Assembly: GCA_027475525.1 (NCBI GenBank)
Contig: JAMWFC010000051.1
Coordinates: forward strand, 2,059,205 to 2,123,204
Origin: Macrolepiota albuminosa
Lineage: Eukaryota > Basidiomycota > Agaricomycetes > Agaricales > Agaricaceae
Reading direction: 5' to 3'
DNA: 64,000 bases
Shown here: in pieces, positions 11,004-24,759 of the stretch
How positions within the stretch are numbered: position 1 is the first letter of the stretch
How the letters are laid out: every line of letters begins with the position of its first letter
Position numbers and translations under genes: made by a program
Notes under the pieces: generated by a model
Database searches by the model: none
Seen by the model: the letters and a program-made list of their open reading frames with translations, nothing else
Told to the model about the DNA's origin: nothing

Positions 11004-12370
11004 TCATCCACTATATTGAGTCCTTGCAGTGTACCACACGCCATCTGCATCTGTCGTCGCTCTCGCAAATCTGAGCAGAAGCTTGTCCCGCTCTTTTGAG
11101 TCGACTGCGATGTCACCCAGGAACGGAGCTATATCCTTTGCTCTCCACCGAGGACGGGTTAAAAATAGATCAGCGAAGCGACGAGCTGGGTCTATAGGTA
11201 AGGCAGATACAGGGAAATAAGTGAGGTTCTCCGGGTCATTGATAGAGGAGAGATAGTTTCCCTGAGGTATTTGAGTGACATATTCGAGCAATTACCGAGA
11301 TATCTCACCGATAGAAGTTGAAGGTCAACATTAGGTGTAAAAGTGTCGCCAACCAATGACTTCCATTGGGCAATGAGTTCGTCTCGGGATATTGGCTGGT
11401 GCTGTTGAGACGAATTAAGAATTGTCACAAGCCAAAAATCGAAGGCCCTATTTACTCGATGATGCCTAAGAACACCTAATCCAACTTCCTTTATCAAAGC
11501 GTTCACATCCATCTTCCATCTTCCATCTTTTATTTCTCCGAACCAAGACATGATCTGTGTCGAGACCGATCTCCTCACTTGATGGTCGTCGGCAAGCGAT
11601 GAAGACATAGCTTCAACAGAAGCCGACTCGTGTGAGAGGGAAAGAGCGACAAGAACATTTAAGAACAGTTCCAAGAGATGATCAAGGTATGTCGGCGCGA
11701 TGGGTCGAAGTTGGCCTATAGAAAAATTGTCGAGACTCTTCGAAGCCTGCAGATGACTTACCATTTATGATAAGGATATGTCTGTCTTTCAACCCACGAT
11801 CCAACTCCATATCACTGGCCTGAATTACCTGAAGCGCATCATCATAAGTGATCTTCGAACGAGGATGTCAATGAAAGCTGCGATTGCGCACTGCTGCTGA
11901 CAAACTCACTGTCCTGTTCATTGTTTCAGCATGCCCGTCGTCGTCGTCCAGATCTCCATCAAACTCTTTGTCCTTTAATAGGGCACTCAGAGTGTGCACC
12001 TTTGGTACCGCAGGGGTCAATTCTAGGACCTCAGTGACCTGGTCGCGTATAACCACCGCATCGTCCGCAAAGTCCAGAGAAGACGCGTCTGGAGGTGGAG
12101 TAACCACAAGAATAGAGTTAGAAAGAACTACAGATCGGACAGCAAATGTTTTGTTGGCGGTGCAGAGAACTGCATCCTCTCCGCTTTGTCCCTTGATCTT
12201 GAGGCTAGAAATAGTCAGGAACCCGCGAATGACATGCGAAAGTAGACCTACCGGAGAGGAGTCGATGTATCGATGGCATTTTCGACCAGTTGGCAAAGAT
12301 CAGGGGGTAGCTCGAGGAGTTTGTAGGCACCACTGTCGGTGGACGAGGAAGGGGAGAAACAGAGGTCCAT
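11004..12370 (-). CDS. DCC1: Sister chromatid cohesion protein Dcc1 (Ctf18-RFC subunit)
   Basis: Starts MDLCFSPSSS at 12370 and stops TGA at 11004-11006, with four introns read in phase. Matches to the Dcc1 family run along the whole length: LKIKGQSGEDAVLCTANKTF, then ITYDDALQVIQASDMEL, then GQLRPIAPTYLDHLLELF, then YFPVSALPIDPARRFADLFL, and the final winged-helix RWRAKDIAPFLGDIA. Dcc1 with Ctf8 and Ctf18 forms the alternative clamp loader that loads PCNA during replication and supports sister-chromatid cohesion. No 77-bp duplication falls inside, so the model needs no repair. It is divergent from the M28 peptidase gene with 118 bp between starts. The assignment follows the domain order and the well-conserved C-terminal half. 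Confidence 0.9.
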
Positions 12371-12488
12371 GTTCAGAGCGACGGATCACGGGACCACCTG
12401 GCCTATGACGGCATTACGCGAAGCAATCACTGCGGCCAGCTTATAAGTTGTGCCCACGTAGTGACCAGTCATCGTGACAGTTCCCACT
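12371..12488. promoter_or_regulatory. Shared divergent promoter, DCC1 / M28 peptidase
   Basis: 118 bp between two opposing start codons. No obvious TATA box is seen on either strand. Confidence 0.4.
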
Positions 12489-15400
12489 ATGCCTGAGCTC
12501 GAGAAACAGATTCCCCTCCCGGCCATTGGACCTCCCCCAAAGCACTGCAACGCCAGGAGAAGATTTTTTCGCTTCTCTGCCTTCCTCCTTCTCGCTTTCT
12601 TGGGCATAAAGGCTGTTATCTTTCCACTTGTAATTGACCATCGGCCTCCTCTTACGCCTTCTGTGTCTCATCGTCATCTAAGTAAAGCTGAGCGCGATCA
12701 ACTTTTTCTGTACGTCTCTTCTGTCATGGATACTGCAGACGTTGAGTAGCTCAAATTGTTGTTTCAAGCTCTGTTCCTAGCTCTGAGAGTGCTCTTGCTG
12801 CGTCTCGCGCTTATGCAACTCATCCTCATCTTGCTGGCTCACCCGCTGACTTTGAAGATGCAAAAGTCCTCCTCAAGCTTTTTCAAACTATGCAACTCAT
12901 CCTCATCTTGCTGGCTCACCCGCTGACTTTGAAGATGCAAAAGTCCTCCTCAAGCTTTTTCAAACGAGTTTGGTATTGAAAAAACTGAGCCCATCTTCTC
13001 TGCAGGCACCCCCGAGTCCCGCAATGCAACCTTGCTCTTGACTTCTCGCTTCGCAACCAAGCCTTCTGCCTGGATTGATGTATACTACCCTGTCCTCAAT
13101 ACACCTCTCAACCGTAGCCTTCAGATTCTGGGTGAAGATGGCTCTACAGTATGGGAAGCTGATCTCATTGAAGACGGCGACCCACTGGATGAAGATGCCT
13201 CTACTTACAAGAACTCTGTCCCCACCTGGCATGGTTTAAGCAAAGATGGGGTTGCCGAAGGTCACCTTGTGTATGCGAATTATGGAACTAAGGCTGTGAG
13301 TCCAGCAAAGGTCTACGCATCGTATTTTCACCAACTTTTGATCAAGGACTACGATGAACTTGTAGCAGCTGGTGCTGATTTGACAGGAAAGATCGTCATT
13401 GTTCGTTATGGGGCTGTTTTCCGCGGTCTTAAGGTTTGTTCGTCTTGCTCGCTTCTGAACTAGGGTCATCTCTTCGCAGATTAAACGCGCCCAAGAACTT
13501 GGTGCGATCGGTGTTTTAATTTATTCAGATCCTCGAGATGATGGCTACGTCATTGTCGAAAATGGTTTCGCTCCTTATCCCCATGGGCCCGCTCGCAACC
13601 CTACTTCTGTGCAGCGTGGAAGTGTTCAGTATCTTTCTTCCTACCCTGGAGACCCTACTACCCCGGGATATCCTGCTTATGAGCGTGCTCGTCGAGAGGA
13701 GGGCACCAACATCCCCAAGATACCCAGTCTACCTATTTCTTGGGAAAACGGTCAGAAACTCCTTGAAGAAATTGGTGACTTGTACGTGGCAGGTGAGAAT
13801 GGTAGAAGAACCTTGAGTGGGAAGGCCAGCGCGTCAAAAATCAAACTCGTGAATCACGGTGCAGTGCATGCCACAACCGTACCTTTTTCTTAACTTACTT
13901 GAATACTCAAACAGTGGACACAAAAGTTACTCCTATCTGGAACACAATGGCTTCTATTCCTGGCCACATCAACGATGAGGTGGTTATTGTTGGTTGTCAT
14001 CGTGATGGTATGCCGCCTTTATTGACGGTAATCATTTCGCATTCTGATTTCTACCTCTAGCCTGGGTTCTCGGTGCTGCTGATCCCACAAGCGGAACAGT
14101 CTCCCTCCATGAAATAATTCGAGGTTTTGGAGCCCTCCTTAGAAATGGATGGAGGCCTCTGAGGACAGGTATGCAAATGGATCTCTAAGGAGAGTTGGAT
14201 TATTCAACCTTGTTGAACAGTTGTCTTTGCCAGCTGGGACGCCGAAGAAGTAATTTCTATCCTTCGTTCTAAACTTCAGACCTCTGATCTTTGTTAGTAT
14301 GGTCTGATTGGAAGTACCGAATGGGGTGAAGACTTTACTGAATGGATCTCCAAGCACGCTGTGGCGTACCTGAATACCGACACTTCTTCATCTGGTTCGC
14401 GCTGGGGAGTCAGCGCTTCACCATCTCTCGCAAATCTCATAAAGCAGGCTGCCCTCAAGGTTCCACATCCCACGATCCAAGGCAACAATCTGTGGGACGC
14501 AAGAAGTGACGAGGGTCCATTCAAGCCCCCATCTAACTCCATTGTTGATGCAGAGTTCTTGGAGTTCTACACCGCCACGCAACAAGAACTGCGTGCTTCT
14601 CAGACCGATATTGGCCCCTTGGGAAGTGGAAGTGATTATACGGTATTTTTGCAACACATCGGCGTACGTAGAATGCTCTTTCTATTGAGAAACTTTCACT
14701 GATGGGATTTTGGCTTTCAGGTGGCAAGCTCTGATGAAGGATTCAGATTTACACCCACTGACGCTGCCTACCACTATCATTCCATCTATGACAGTCAGAG
14801 ATTTCAGGAGATTTATGCCGATCCTGGTTTCCACCGTCACGTATGTTTTTCAAAAAAATCAATTAGAGCTCTTCGATCAATCTTTTTATAGGTAGCAGTG
14901 GCGAGGCATATGGGTCTTCTTGCCCTTTATCTGACCGATTCTTTTGTGATTCCTTTAAACACCACGCAATCTGCATTTGAACTCGATGATTACCTTGATA
15001 AGTAAGCGTATAATCCTACGAATATATGAGCTCATAGTTCTGACCTCTTGCTCGTAGGGTTTCCGCTATTCAATCCGCATCGTTATCAAATTTCAATACA
15101 CTTGATCTCTCGAGGCTGTCTCAAGCAATCAAGAAAGTTCAAGCTGCCAGTCGCGCGTTGGATAAAGAGAAATTCAAAGCTGAAAAGGATTTCAAGCACG
15201 TGTTGCGCAAGTTTCGTCGTCACCACCTGCCCCATCTTCACCATTGCCGCAAGCCTTCTCGCTTAGTGCGACGAATCAAAGACTGGATTAAAAGCATTTT
15301 TGGCGTCAAGCCTCATACTTACCAGAAAATCTCAGAGCATGAGGAACATGATGCTTGGACCAGCTTATTAGAAATAGATGGAGAAGATGTGCGTGCCGTT

Positions 15401-15983
15401 TCTCCTTTCTCCCATCATAGTCAGGGTGGTACCCGGTCCGAGCACCAGTATCATAAAATCGGCCAACGCAAACCTAAAGGCCTCGACAGTAGTCTCTACC
15501 ACCGTGAACTTGACCATCCCATGGATGGTATTCACACGGAACATTCCTGGTCCGACCATGAGCTCCACCTTCCGGAAGATACTGATCTCCCTAAGCCTGG
15601 CAATCCAAGATTCTCCAATGATAAGCACCAAGTATCTTCGCGCCCGCCTAAGAATATCAAGAAGCTCGTCAAGGCCGCGAAACGCATCGTGAAGGTCAAT
15701 AAGAAGATTATGGCTTTCGAACGTGGCTTCATTTCAGAGGATGGCATTAAGGACAGAGAATGGTATAAAAACCTTGGCGTCGCTCCCGGAAAGTGGCTCG
15801 GTAAATCTTTCGTGACTAGATTACAATGAACTCAACCACTGATAATGCAACAGGGTATGGAGCAACTACTTTTCCTGCTCTGACCGAGGCTCTAGAGATT
15901 GATCGAAACGTCACCTTGGCAGCTTATGAAGCAGAACGCCTTGCTGTTCTCCTTGAAAAACTTGCGGACACTATTGAACCTTA
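12489..15983 (+). CDS. Membrane-anchored M28B peptidase, glutamate carboxypeptidase II-like (PA, M28, TFR-dimer domains)
   Basis: Type II membrane protein: a short cytosolic basic segment, then a TM ([19 protein letters not shown]), then a lumenal or extracellular ectodomain. The PA domain includes [20 protein letters not shown] and [13 protein letters not shown]. The M28 zinc site is complete: GCHRD (His), GAADPTSG (Asp), SWDAEEYGLIGS (Glu pair), NTDTSSSG (Asp) and YHYHSIYD (His). The TFR dimerisation domain carries an unusual His- and Lys-rich insertion of about 160 residues (15200-15700), then resumes at [20 protein letters not shown]. Introns are frequent and phased. The 77-bp duplication at 12812-12965 breaks the frame; after removing one copy one base is still missing at its right edge, before GAGTTTGGT. 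Substrate is unknown; relatives cleave C-terminal Glu or act in protein sorting. Confidence 0.9.
12812..12965. repeat. 77-bp tandem duplication (probable assembly artefact)
   Basis: Units 12812-12888 and 12889-12965, in peptidase exon 2 ([19 protein letters not shown]). Removing one copy leaves a one-base deficit at 12965/12966. Confidence 0.95.
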
Positions 15984-16434
15984 AACCCTGATCGTAGAAA
16001 ACCAACAGTTACTTTCCAGACGCGGTTCCATGTACCTATATCGCCAATTTGTGTTTGTTCTCTTGAAAGGAAAATATGTGCTTGTAGAAGAGCCGTTGCA
16101 AGTGCCTACACAGCTGAGGACCTTAAATTCATAAAGAAGACGTCACGCAAGTCTCGCTGCGAACCTCAAAAACGCGGACAGAAGATGTTCTAATCATAAA
16201 GAAGTGTCCAAGAGAAGGAATAGCCTAGAGGCTTTTGAAGCACTACCCATTTGGTATTTTGAGAAAAGGGGTTATCGTGATTACCGAATTAATAATATAT
16301 AAACCCATACATAGAACTAGGCGAATGATGTAGCAGGCGGGTCCAAGGCATCAAAAACAAGATTGTCCTATGTGCATAAGGATACAATGTGGACAGTAGT
16401 AAAGAGGCTGGGTATAAAGCAGATGGAAAGATAG
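15984..16434. other. Convergent 3' intergenic region
   Basis: 450 bp between the convergent ends of the peptidase and the coiled-coil gene. It presumably holds both 3' UTRs; AT-rich words around 16290-16310 could serve as polyadenylation signals. No open frame of note. Confidence 0.4.
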
Positions 16435-18578
16435 TTATACCGTATTGCGAAGGCGTTCCCATGCACTCTGGTGTTCGGACATACAATGCTGGACTAGTTC
16501 TTCAGTCATCGCATTGATAAAAGGCTTCGGTTCAGTTGTGTAACCAAGCCTGAAACGAGCGCTAACACAACACTTTGAGCAGAAGAACGTCTAGTCCTGA
16601 CGTGTCTACTTACATGCACAATTTGCAGACCTTCATTTCCGCATTCTCTTCGTCGTCTCCGATGAGGGCTGCTAAGCAGTCTTCTACCAGTCGAAGACCA
16701 TCCGGACCAACCCGAACTTCTTCGTCTTCGCTGTCTTCAGGGTCCTCTTCTGCTGAAGCTACAGGTAATTCCTTTGTATCTACCGCCGGCTCCACAGAGC
16801 CGTCAACATCCATTCGCTCCTCGAGACGCGGTTTTTTTGGAGTGGGCAATTCCTCTACATCTGGTGTGATAAGACCGGGACGTTTCAAGGACTCTATGGG
16901 CGGGGTTGAAACAATGGTGACAGGTGGAGGGTCGTCAATTATATCATTCATTGGCGTTACAGCTTCAAAAGGTATTGCTGGGCTCGCTGATCCGTAAATC
17001 TGATTCAAAGGGGCATTCATAGATCCAAACGAAGGCTTCTGTTCTTCATTGCTACTGAGGTCGTTGCTCGAGGGATCACTTATTGTATCCTTCGGCATGA
17101 CAGTGATAGGCCTAATCACGGGAAGACCCGGTTGGGACATTTGAAGAGCTGACGGTGTTTTTACGAAAGCAGGAAGTTTCATAGGGCGCGAGAAATTAGG
17201 AGAAAGAGAGTCTTTACGCAAAGGCATAATGGAATTTGTTACATGACAGGTTTGTTGGGAGCTGGAAGTTTCAACTGCATAGGTCGAGTACAATGGATGT
17301 CCTTGGGATGTCGGTGGGGCGCTCAATGGAGCAGGGAGGTAATTTACCGTATTTCGTTGGTCAAGTTTTCCTATCTGGCCAGTAGCGGCCGATGTATTTA
17401 TAAACAGGGGTAATGGCTTAGCCCGTGACGAACCCGTTGACGAACCAGGTTGAAAAGCCTGCGACCTTGGTGCTCTTGAGATAGAACTTGGGAGATTAAC
17501 GTCTTTGTCAGTACCAACGAACCAGGTTGAAAAGCCTGCGACCTTGGTGCTCTTGAGATAGAACTTGGGAGATTAACGTCTTTGTCAGTACCAGGGGATG
17601 TGTACTACTTTGGGGATATGTCTGTTGAGCGTTGGGCATAGTAGAAGTCTAGGACATTGGTTGAGTCAAACATCTTGGAAAAATGCTAAATCAAGGGCTT
17701 TTACTGGTGTACGAGCAAGATGCTGGTCTCCCTGAGCAATCTGCTTGGACTTGTAAGAAAGACCTATCAGGTGATAACTTTGTATAGTCAAGAGACTAAG
17801 ACGTACGTGCTGATTGGGAACTAGCGAAAATATCTTACATCTAGCGGGATCATTTTGAGGGTAACAAGTCACTTACCAGCCATCGTTGATTGTTTTGGGT
17901 TGACAGCAGGGCTATGGGCAACGACAGAGAAAGATACAGTAGAAGAAGGCGACCTTTGCACTTGGGGTAGTGCGCCTTGGGGGTTGTATATCGGAAGATG
18001 ATGAACGACCGTTCCCGGTGTAACAGGCGACTGAATAGGTGTCCGGACATTCAGTGCCACGTTATTACGGCGAAATGTCCAGATTTCTCGGAGCGCACGC
18101 TGAAGTTGTTCTTGAGTTTTTTTGTACTCTGCAAGAAGGTTTTGATATGCGACAGGCTGACCAGCCAAAAGAGTTTGATTCTGCTTCATTAACATCGATT
18201 TTTCTTGTAGAAGTCCCTGAATCTGGCCCTGTAGTGCATTAATAGTTTTTTCTTGTTGTGAATTTTTGCGTTCCTGCAGTGCGTGGTTTAGGGCTTGATT
18301 ATCTTGGAAGAGTTTGACATTTTCCCGCTGCCATTCGGCATTCTGCCGCTCCAATTCCTGTAACCTCTGGGGCATTCCAGGGTAATATCCAAGCTCTGTG
18401 AGGCAACCATTGGCCGTGCCCGCCAAGATCTCTACCACTTTACTTCGCAAATTGGAAAGCTCATTGGAAGGTGATCCATCATTCCTGTGCGCAGAAAAAC
18501 GCGTGAGAGTCAATAAGCTATAGTAAAACAGTATAATAGCTACCCTTGTACTACAGCACCCGTACTTGAGGTACTCAT
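16435..18578 (-). CDS. Coiled-coil protein with C-terminal Cys/His cluster, function unknown
   Basis: Starts MSTSSTGAVVQG at 18578. Exon 2 encodes a long Gln/Glu-rich coiled coil (LQELERQNAEWQRENVKLF through KKTQEQLQRALREIW). A Ser/Pro-rich middle follows, then an acidic stretch (EEDPEDSEDEEVRVGPDG) and LRLVEDCLAALIGDDEEN. The last junction joins KVCKLC to LGYTTEPKPFINAM and ends with LVQHCMSEHQSAWERLRN. The C-x2-C ... H-C-x3-H arrangement could be a zinc finger. The style suggests a nuclear or scaffold protein, but I do not recognise the family. The 77-bp duplication at 17440-17593 falls in the middle exon; after its removal one G is still missing in the G run at 17594-17597. Confidence 0.6.
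17440..17593. repeat. 77-bp tandem duplication (probable assembly artefact)
   Basis: Units 17440-17516 and 17517-17593, in the Ser/Pro-rich exon of the coiled-coil gene (DVNLPSSISRAPRSQ region). The G4 run at its right edge needs a fifth G for continuous frame. Confidence 0.95.
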
Positions 18579-19436
18579 TCGGCCTACTTCTGTGCTCAGA
18601 TATGTATTTTTGAAAGGAAGATTATGAATATTGCATGCAATGTTTGGAATTCAGGCTTTTCCAAACTTTCACGCTCAAATCTGGAAACCGCTTGTGGCCA
18701 GTGCCTCCATCACTCAATACATGACTCTTGAATATATAATAATCCGAAGGGCGCCATAGCACTCTTGATATGAAGATCTGGGGCATTCGGTGGGTTTACT
18801 TGGCTAAATCCCGTGTGTTGTCGGCTAGATAATGAGTTCCCCTCACCCTGGCCTTCGGCTGCTTTCGGAGGGATTTCGGCATTTATGTATTTTGTATGTA
18901 CGCTAAACTATTCCTTCCATCATCTCGAAGGAGTTCCATCAATTGTGGTTTCATGAGCAGAATGTAAAATCTGGTTTGAGGCTAATTTTATCTTGCCCTC
19001 AAAGTGGTTTTGATTTTGAATGATATCAAGATCTAACAGATTGAAGTGTCCACGCGCCAAACAGTTAAAACTTTTATAGGCTTTATTTAAGCTGATGCAG
19101 CTTTGACACGTATTAGCTGAGCGAGAAAGGGTATAGTTTTACTTATGTCTGCATGTCACTCTAGAGGTACTCGGAGATATCTAAGATACGAGCAGATGGT
19201 GAAATGCGACAGTTTCTCCTTTTTTTAGATAAGAAAAGGGAGTTGGATCAGAACGATTAAGCCGCAATTTCGGAAGTTGATCTCAGGCGTCCCAAGCGCC
19301 GGCCCAACACAATTTAATCATGTGTGTTGTGTTTTCGTCCGCCGTTTAGCTGGCGGCAGAAACTGTGGGGTTCACCGATGACGAAATGATAGTGACAGTT
19401 TGTCACGCTGTGATTCGTCAGGCCTTGACAGCATTC
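18579..19436. other. Intergenic, no gene seen
   Basis: About 860 bp between the divergent coiled-coil gene and the AP-1 sigma gene. It is AT-rich with no protein-like frame, and should contain both promoters. Confidence 0.4.
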
Positions 19437-20285
19437 ATGATCACCTATATCCTACTTGTATCCCGGCAGGGCGAGTTTCACACTCACATATGAATGTTTG
19501 AATCCGGACATTGAACTGGATCTTCAGGCAAAGTTCGTTTGGCAAAATGGTTCACAACTATGGCACCTAAAGTGAAGGCGAAGATTGTCAAGGATGTCAC
19601 TCAACTTGTCCTGGCCCGCCGAACGCGAATGTGTAACTTCTTAGAGTACAAAGGTCGGTAAGAATGTCGCTTTTGGTTGGATGACTCCTATACTCTACTG
19701 TTGTTGTTCCCGAGCTCCGTCCCGCCAAAGCCTCAGAACCTGTTTCTAACGAGGATTGATAGACACCAAGGTCGTTTATCGCCGTTATGCTTCCCTATTC
19801 TTCGTTTGCGGAATCGGTTCCGGAGACAATGAACTGGTGACTCTCGAAATTATCCATCGTTATGTAGAAGTTCTTGATCGGTACTTTGGGAATGTGAGTT
19901 TCCAAGGTTGTGTACCTCGTTCTCTGACCATTGTCTGATAAGGTTTGTGAGCTGGATCTGTAAGTCACGAAACTGACAATATGAGTTTGAGTTTGGCTTG
20001 AACTTCTGGCCAGAATTTTCAACTTTCAAAAGGCATATGCGGTACGTTTGGAAATCCAACCAATTCTCTGTTATAGACTTTGGAAGCAGATTTTGGACGA
20101 GCTCATAATATCTGGAGAACTACAGGAATCTTCCAAAAAATCTGTACTCCGAGTGGTATGAGCATCGACCATTCCGTAACGTCTCATTTGACTCAGCACG
20201 ACCACAGGTCACACAGTCGGATGCAGTGGAAGAGCAAGAAAATGCAGAAGACACGATGGCGCGCCTTGGCTCACGAAGTGGTTAG
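19437..20285 (+). CDS. APS1: AP-1 clathrin adaptor complex sigma subunit
   Basis: Near-complete small sigma adaptin. Exon 1 (19437-19470) encodes [16 protein letters not shown] intron (19471-19527) precedes [20 protein letters not shown], and later exons give [91 protein letters not shown] and a Ser/Glu-rich tail ending at 20285. This is the longin-fold small chain of the AP-1 heterotetramer acting in clathrin-coated transport between the trans-Golgi network and endosomes. The fungal AP-1 signature MAPKxKAKIVKD separates it from the AP-2 and AP-3 sigma chains. The gene is split into at least seven exons, some very short. Confidence 0.93.
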
Positions 20286-20833
20286 AAATTTGCGCTTGGC
20301 CTGAATTATTCTAGAACTGCACTATACTTTTTGCTTTCTCAAGGTCCGATGATGTAGCTAATCCTGAAGCTACCGCTGCTTTTCCATCATGATTGATTTG
20401 GAGTGGATCCAGATCGCTTGGAGTCGGCAGAGGTTACCGGCGACCATGACCGGTTACATCATTACATGTGTAAATATAGTTAGCATTTGCAGCAATTGAC
20501 GATCTGGCTGGTACCCAGAGCATTCCTAGAATCTTCCGAATGAGTTTCAGAGGAAAATAAATATTAGGAAAATATTGTGTAGATCGGCGGAGAATTTTTC
20601 GTTGGAGTGAGGGCAGGCGGTGCGCTATACGTTGCGCATGCAAATTTCACGGAGATCGGTTTCCGACGCGTTCCGCGCCCCAAATTCCCGATGAGGAGAC
20701 CCGAGGTCTTATCGTCCAATCAGAAGGCAGGTAAATAGATGACAATACTCGTCAACGCTCATTTGGACCTTTAAAGAGGCTCGAGCGTGGAAAACGCTAT
20801 AGTTTCTTCTATTCCCCACTTGTCTCTCCTGTC
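20286..20833. other. Intergenic; promoter of glutamine synthetase
   Basis: 548 bp between two + strand genes. The proximal 60 bp before 20834 is pyrimidine-rich (TTTCTTCTATTCCCC...), as is common ahead of highly expressed basidiomycete genes. No open frame of interest. Confidence 0.4.
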
Positions 20834-22108
20834 ATGGCTGCCTATACATATCGTAATGACCTTCTTGCTCCCTTCCTGGCTCTTGATCAGGGTGACAAGG
20901 TCCAAGCCGAATGTACACGACATTTCCTTCTCTTTGATGTCTCTAATCCATTAACCAGATGTTTGGATCGATGGCGACTGTGGTCTTCGTTCAAAGACTA
21001 CGGTAAGCCGCGATGTAGTCCTTTCTTCCGTGTAAACTTACAGCCCCTTAAAGACCGTCAGCAAGAAGGTGACCGATATAGGCCAACTTCGTATCTGGGA
21101 TTTCGATGGTTCTTCAACGAACCAGGCCCCCGGCAATGATTCTGATGTCTACCTTCGTCCTGCTGCTATCTTTAAAGATCCTTTCCGTGGTGGTGACAAC
21201 ATCCTCGTTCTTGCTGAGACCTACAACAATGATGGCACCCCTAATCGTACCAACTACCGTCACCATGCCAAGAAGATCATGGATCAGGCGAAAGATGAGG
21301 AACCATGGTTTGGTCTTGAGCAAGAATATACCCTCTTTGACGCCGATGGCACTCCCTACGGCTGGCCCAAGGGTGGTTTCCCCGGTCCTCAAGGTCCTTA
21401 CTACTGCGGTGCTGGTACGTCAACTTGACAGTTTCCCTGGTCCAATATTAACCCGGTGTTCAGGCACCGGAAAGGTTTTCGCTCGCGACCTCATTGAGGC
21501 TCATTACCGAGCTTGTCTCTATGCTGGTGTCAACATTAGCGGTATCAACGCTGAGGTTATGCCATCGCAATGGGAGTTCCAAGTCGGCCCTTGTGAAGGC
21601 ATCTCTATGGGTGACCATCTCTGGATGGCGCGATATCTTCTTGTCCGTATTGCGGAGCAATGGGGTGTCAAGGTCTCGTTCCATCCCAAGCCTCTCTCAG
21701 GTGATTGGAATGGCGCTGGATGCCACACCAACTACTCCACCAAGGCCATGAGGGAACCTGGAGGAATGAAGCACATCGAGGCTGCGATCGAAAAGCTATC
21801 GAAGAGGCATGATGAGCACATTGCAGTTTATGGCGAGGACAATGAGCTGCGTTTGACTGGTCGTCACGAGACGGGCCACATCAGTGCTTTCAGCTCTGGT
21901 GTTGCTAACCGTGGTGCGTCGATTCGTGTACCGCGACACGTCGCGGCTCAGGGCTATGGATACCTTGAGGATCGTCGACCAGCTTCCAACATTGGTAAGT
22001 ATATTACTTCACTTCTGCATATTACACCTTATCAATCTTTAATTCGTGATTGTAGATCCCTACCGCGTTACTGGAATTATTGTCGAGACAACTGTCGTTG
22101 CGCAGTAG
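20834..22108 (+). CDS. Glutamine synthetase (GSII, cytosolic)
   Basis: Five exons (20834-20912, 20959-21002, 21054-21414, 21464-21994, 22056-22108) give 355 residues, the usual eukaryotic GS length. Motifs in order: QAEYVWIDGD (across intron 1), [14 protein letters not shown], the metal-site Glu in [27 protein letters not shown], the ATP-site segment [18 protein letters not shown], and [10 protein letters not shown]. It makes glutamine from glutamate, ammonia and ATP and is the entry step of nitrogen assimilation. All catalytic segments are intact and no duplication falls in the gene. Expression is probably nitrogen-regulated, but I see no site that proves it. Confidence 0.97.
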
Positions 22109-22301
22109 ATGGGTTATCAAAATACTTAATACAATGTAATTAGAAGATATGTACAAGGGACATTCTGTTATATTGGACCATGCAAATTAGAACAGATCAA
22201 TTGGCGAATAATAGTCGTGGCCGGCAAGACTCTGAGAGGAAACGGTCCGTCTCGGTCCGTCACCAGATGCAAAGCACAAGAAAGTGGGGCGAGTCCTTCA
22301 G

Positions 22302-24571
<2,270 letters not shown>

Positions 24572-24759
24572 GCAAAGAATTCTTAGCGAAAGAGAGCCTA
24601 TGCATTCAATGAGTGTTGCTGTCAGTGGAACTTTGTGTGAGATGTAAAATATTGATGTAACTTTATGATTCTTGAATGTGATTGAAATACAAACGCTCTA
24701 TAAGCCCAATGCCAACAACCGAATAAAAGGCAAGCAAACCCCAGATGAACTGCACTGTG

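Noticed and set aside
21106..22143. 345-codon open frame overlapping glutamine synthetase
   Set aside because: It mixes an out-of-frame N-terminus with the real GS exon 4; the phased five-exon GS model explains the region.
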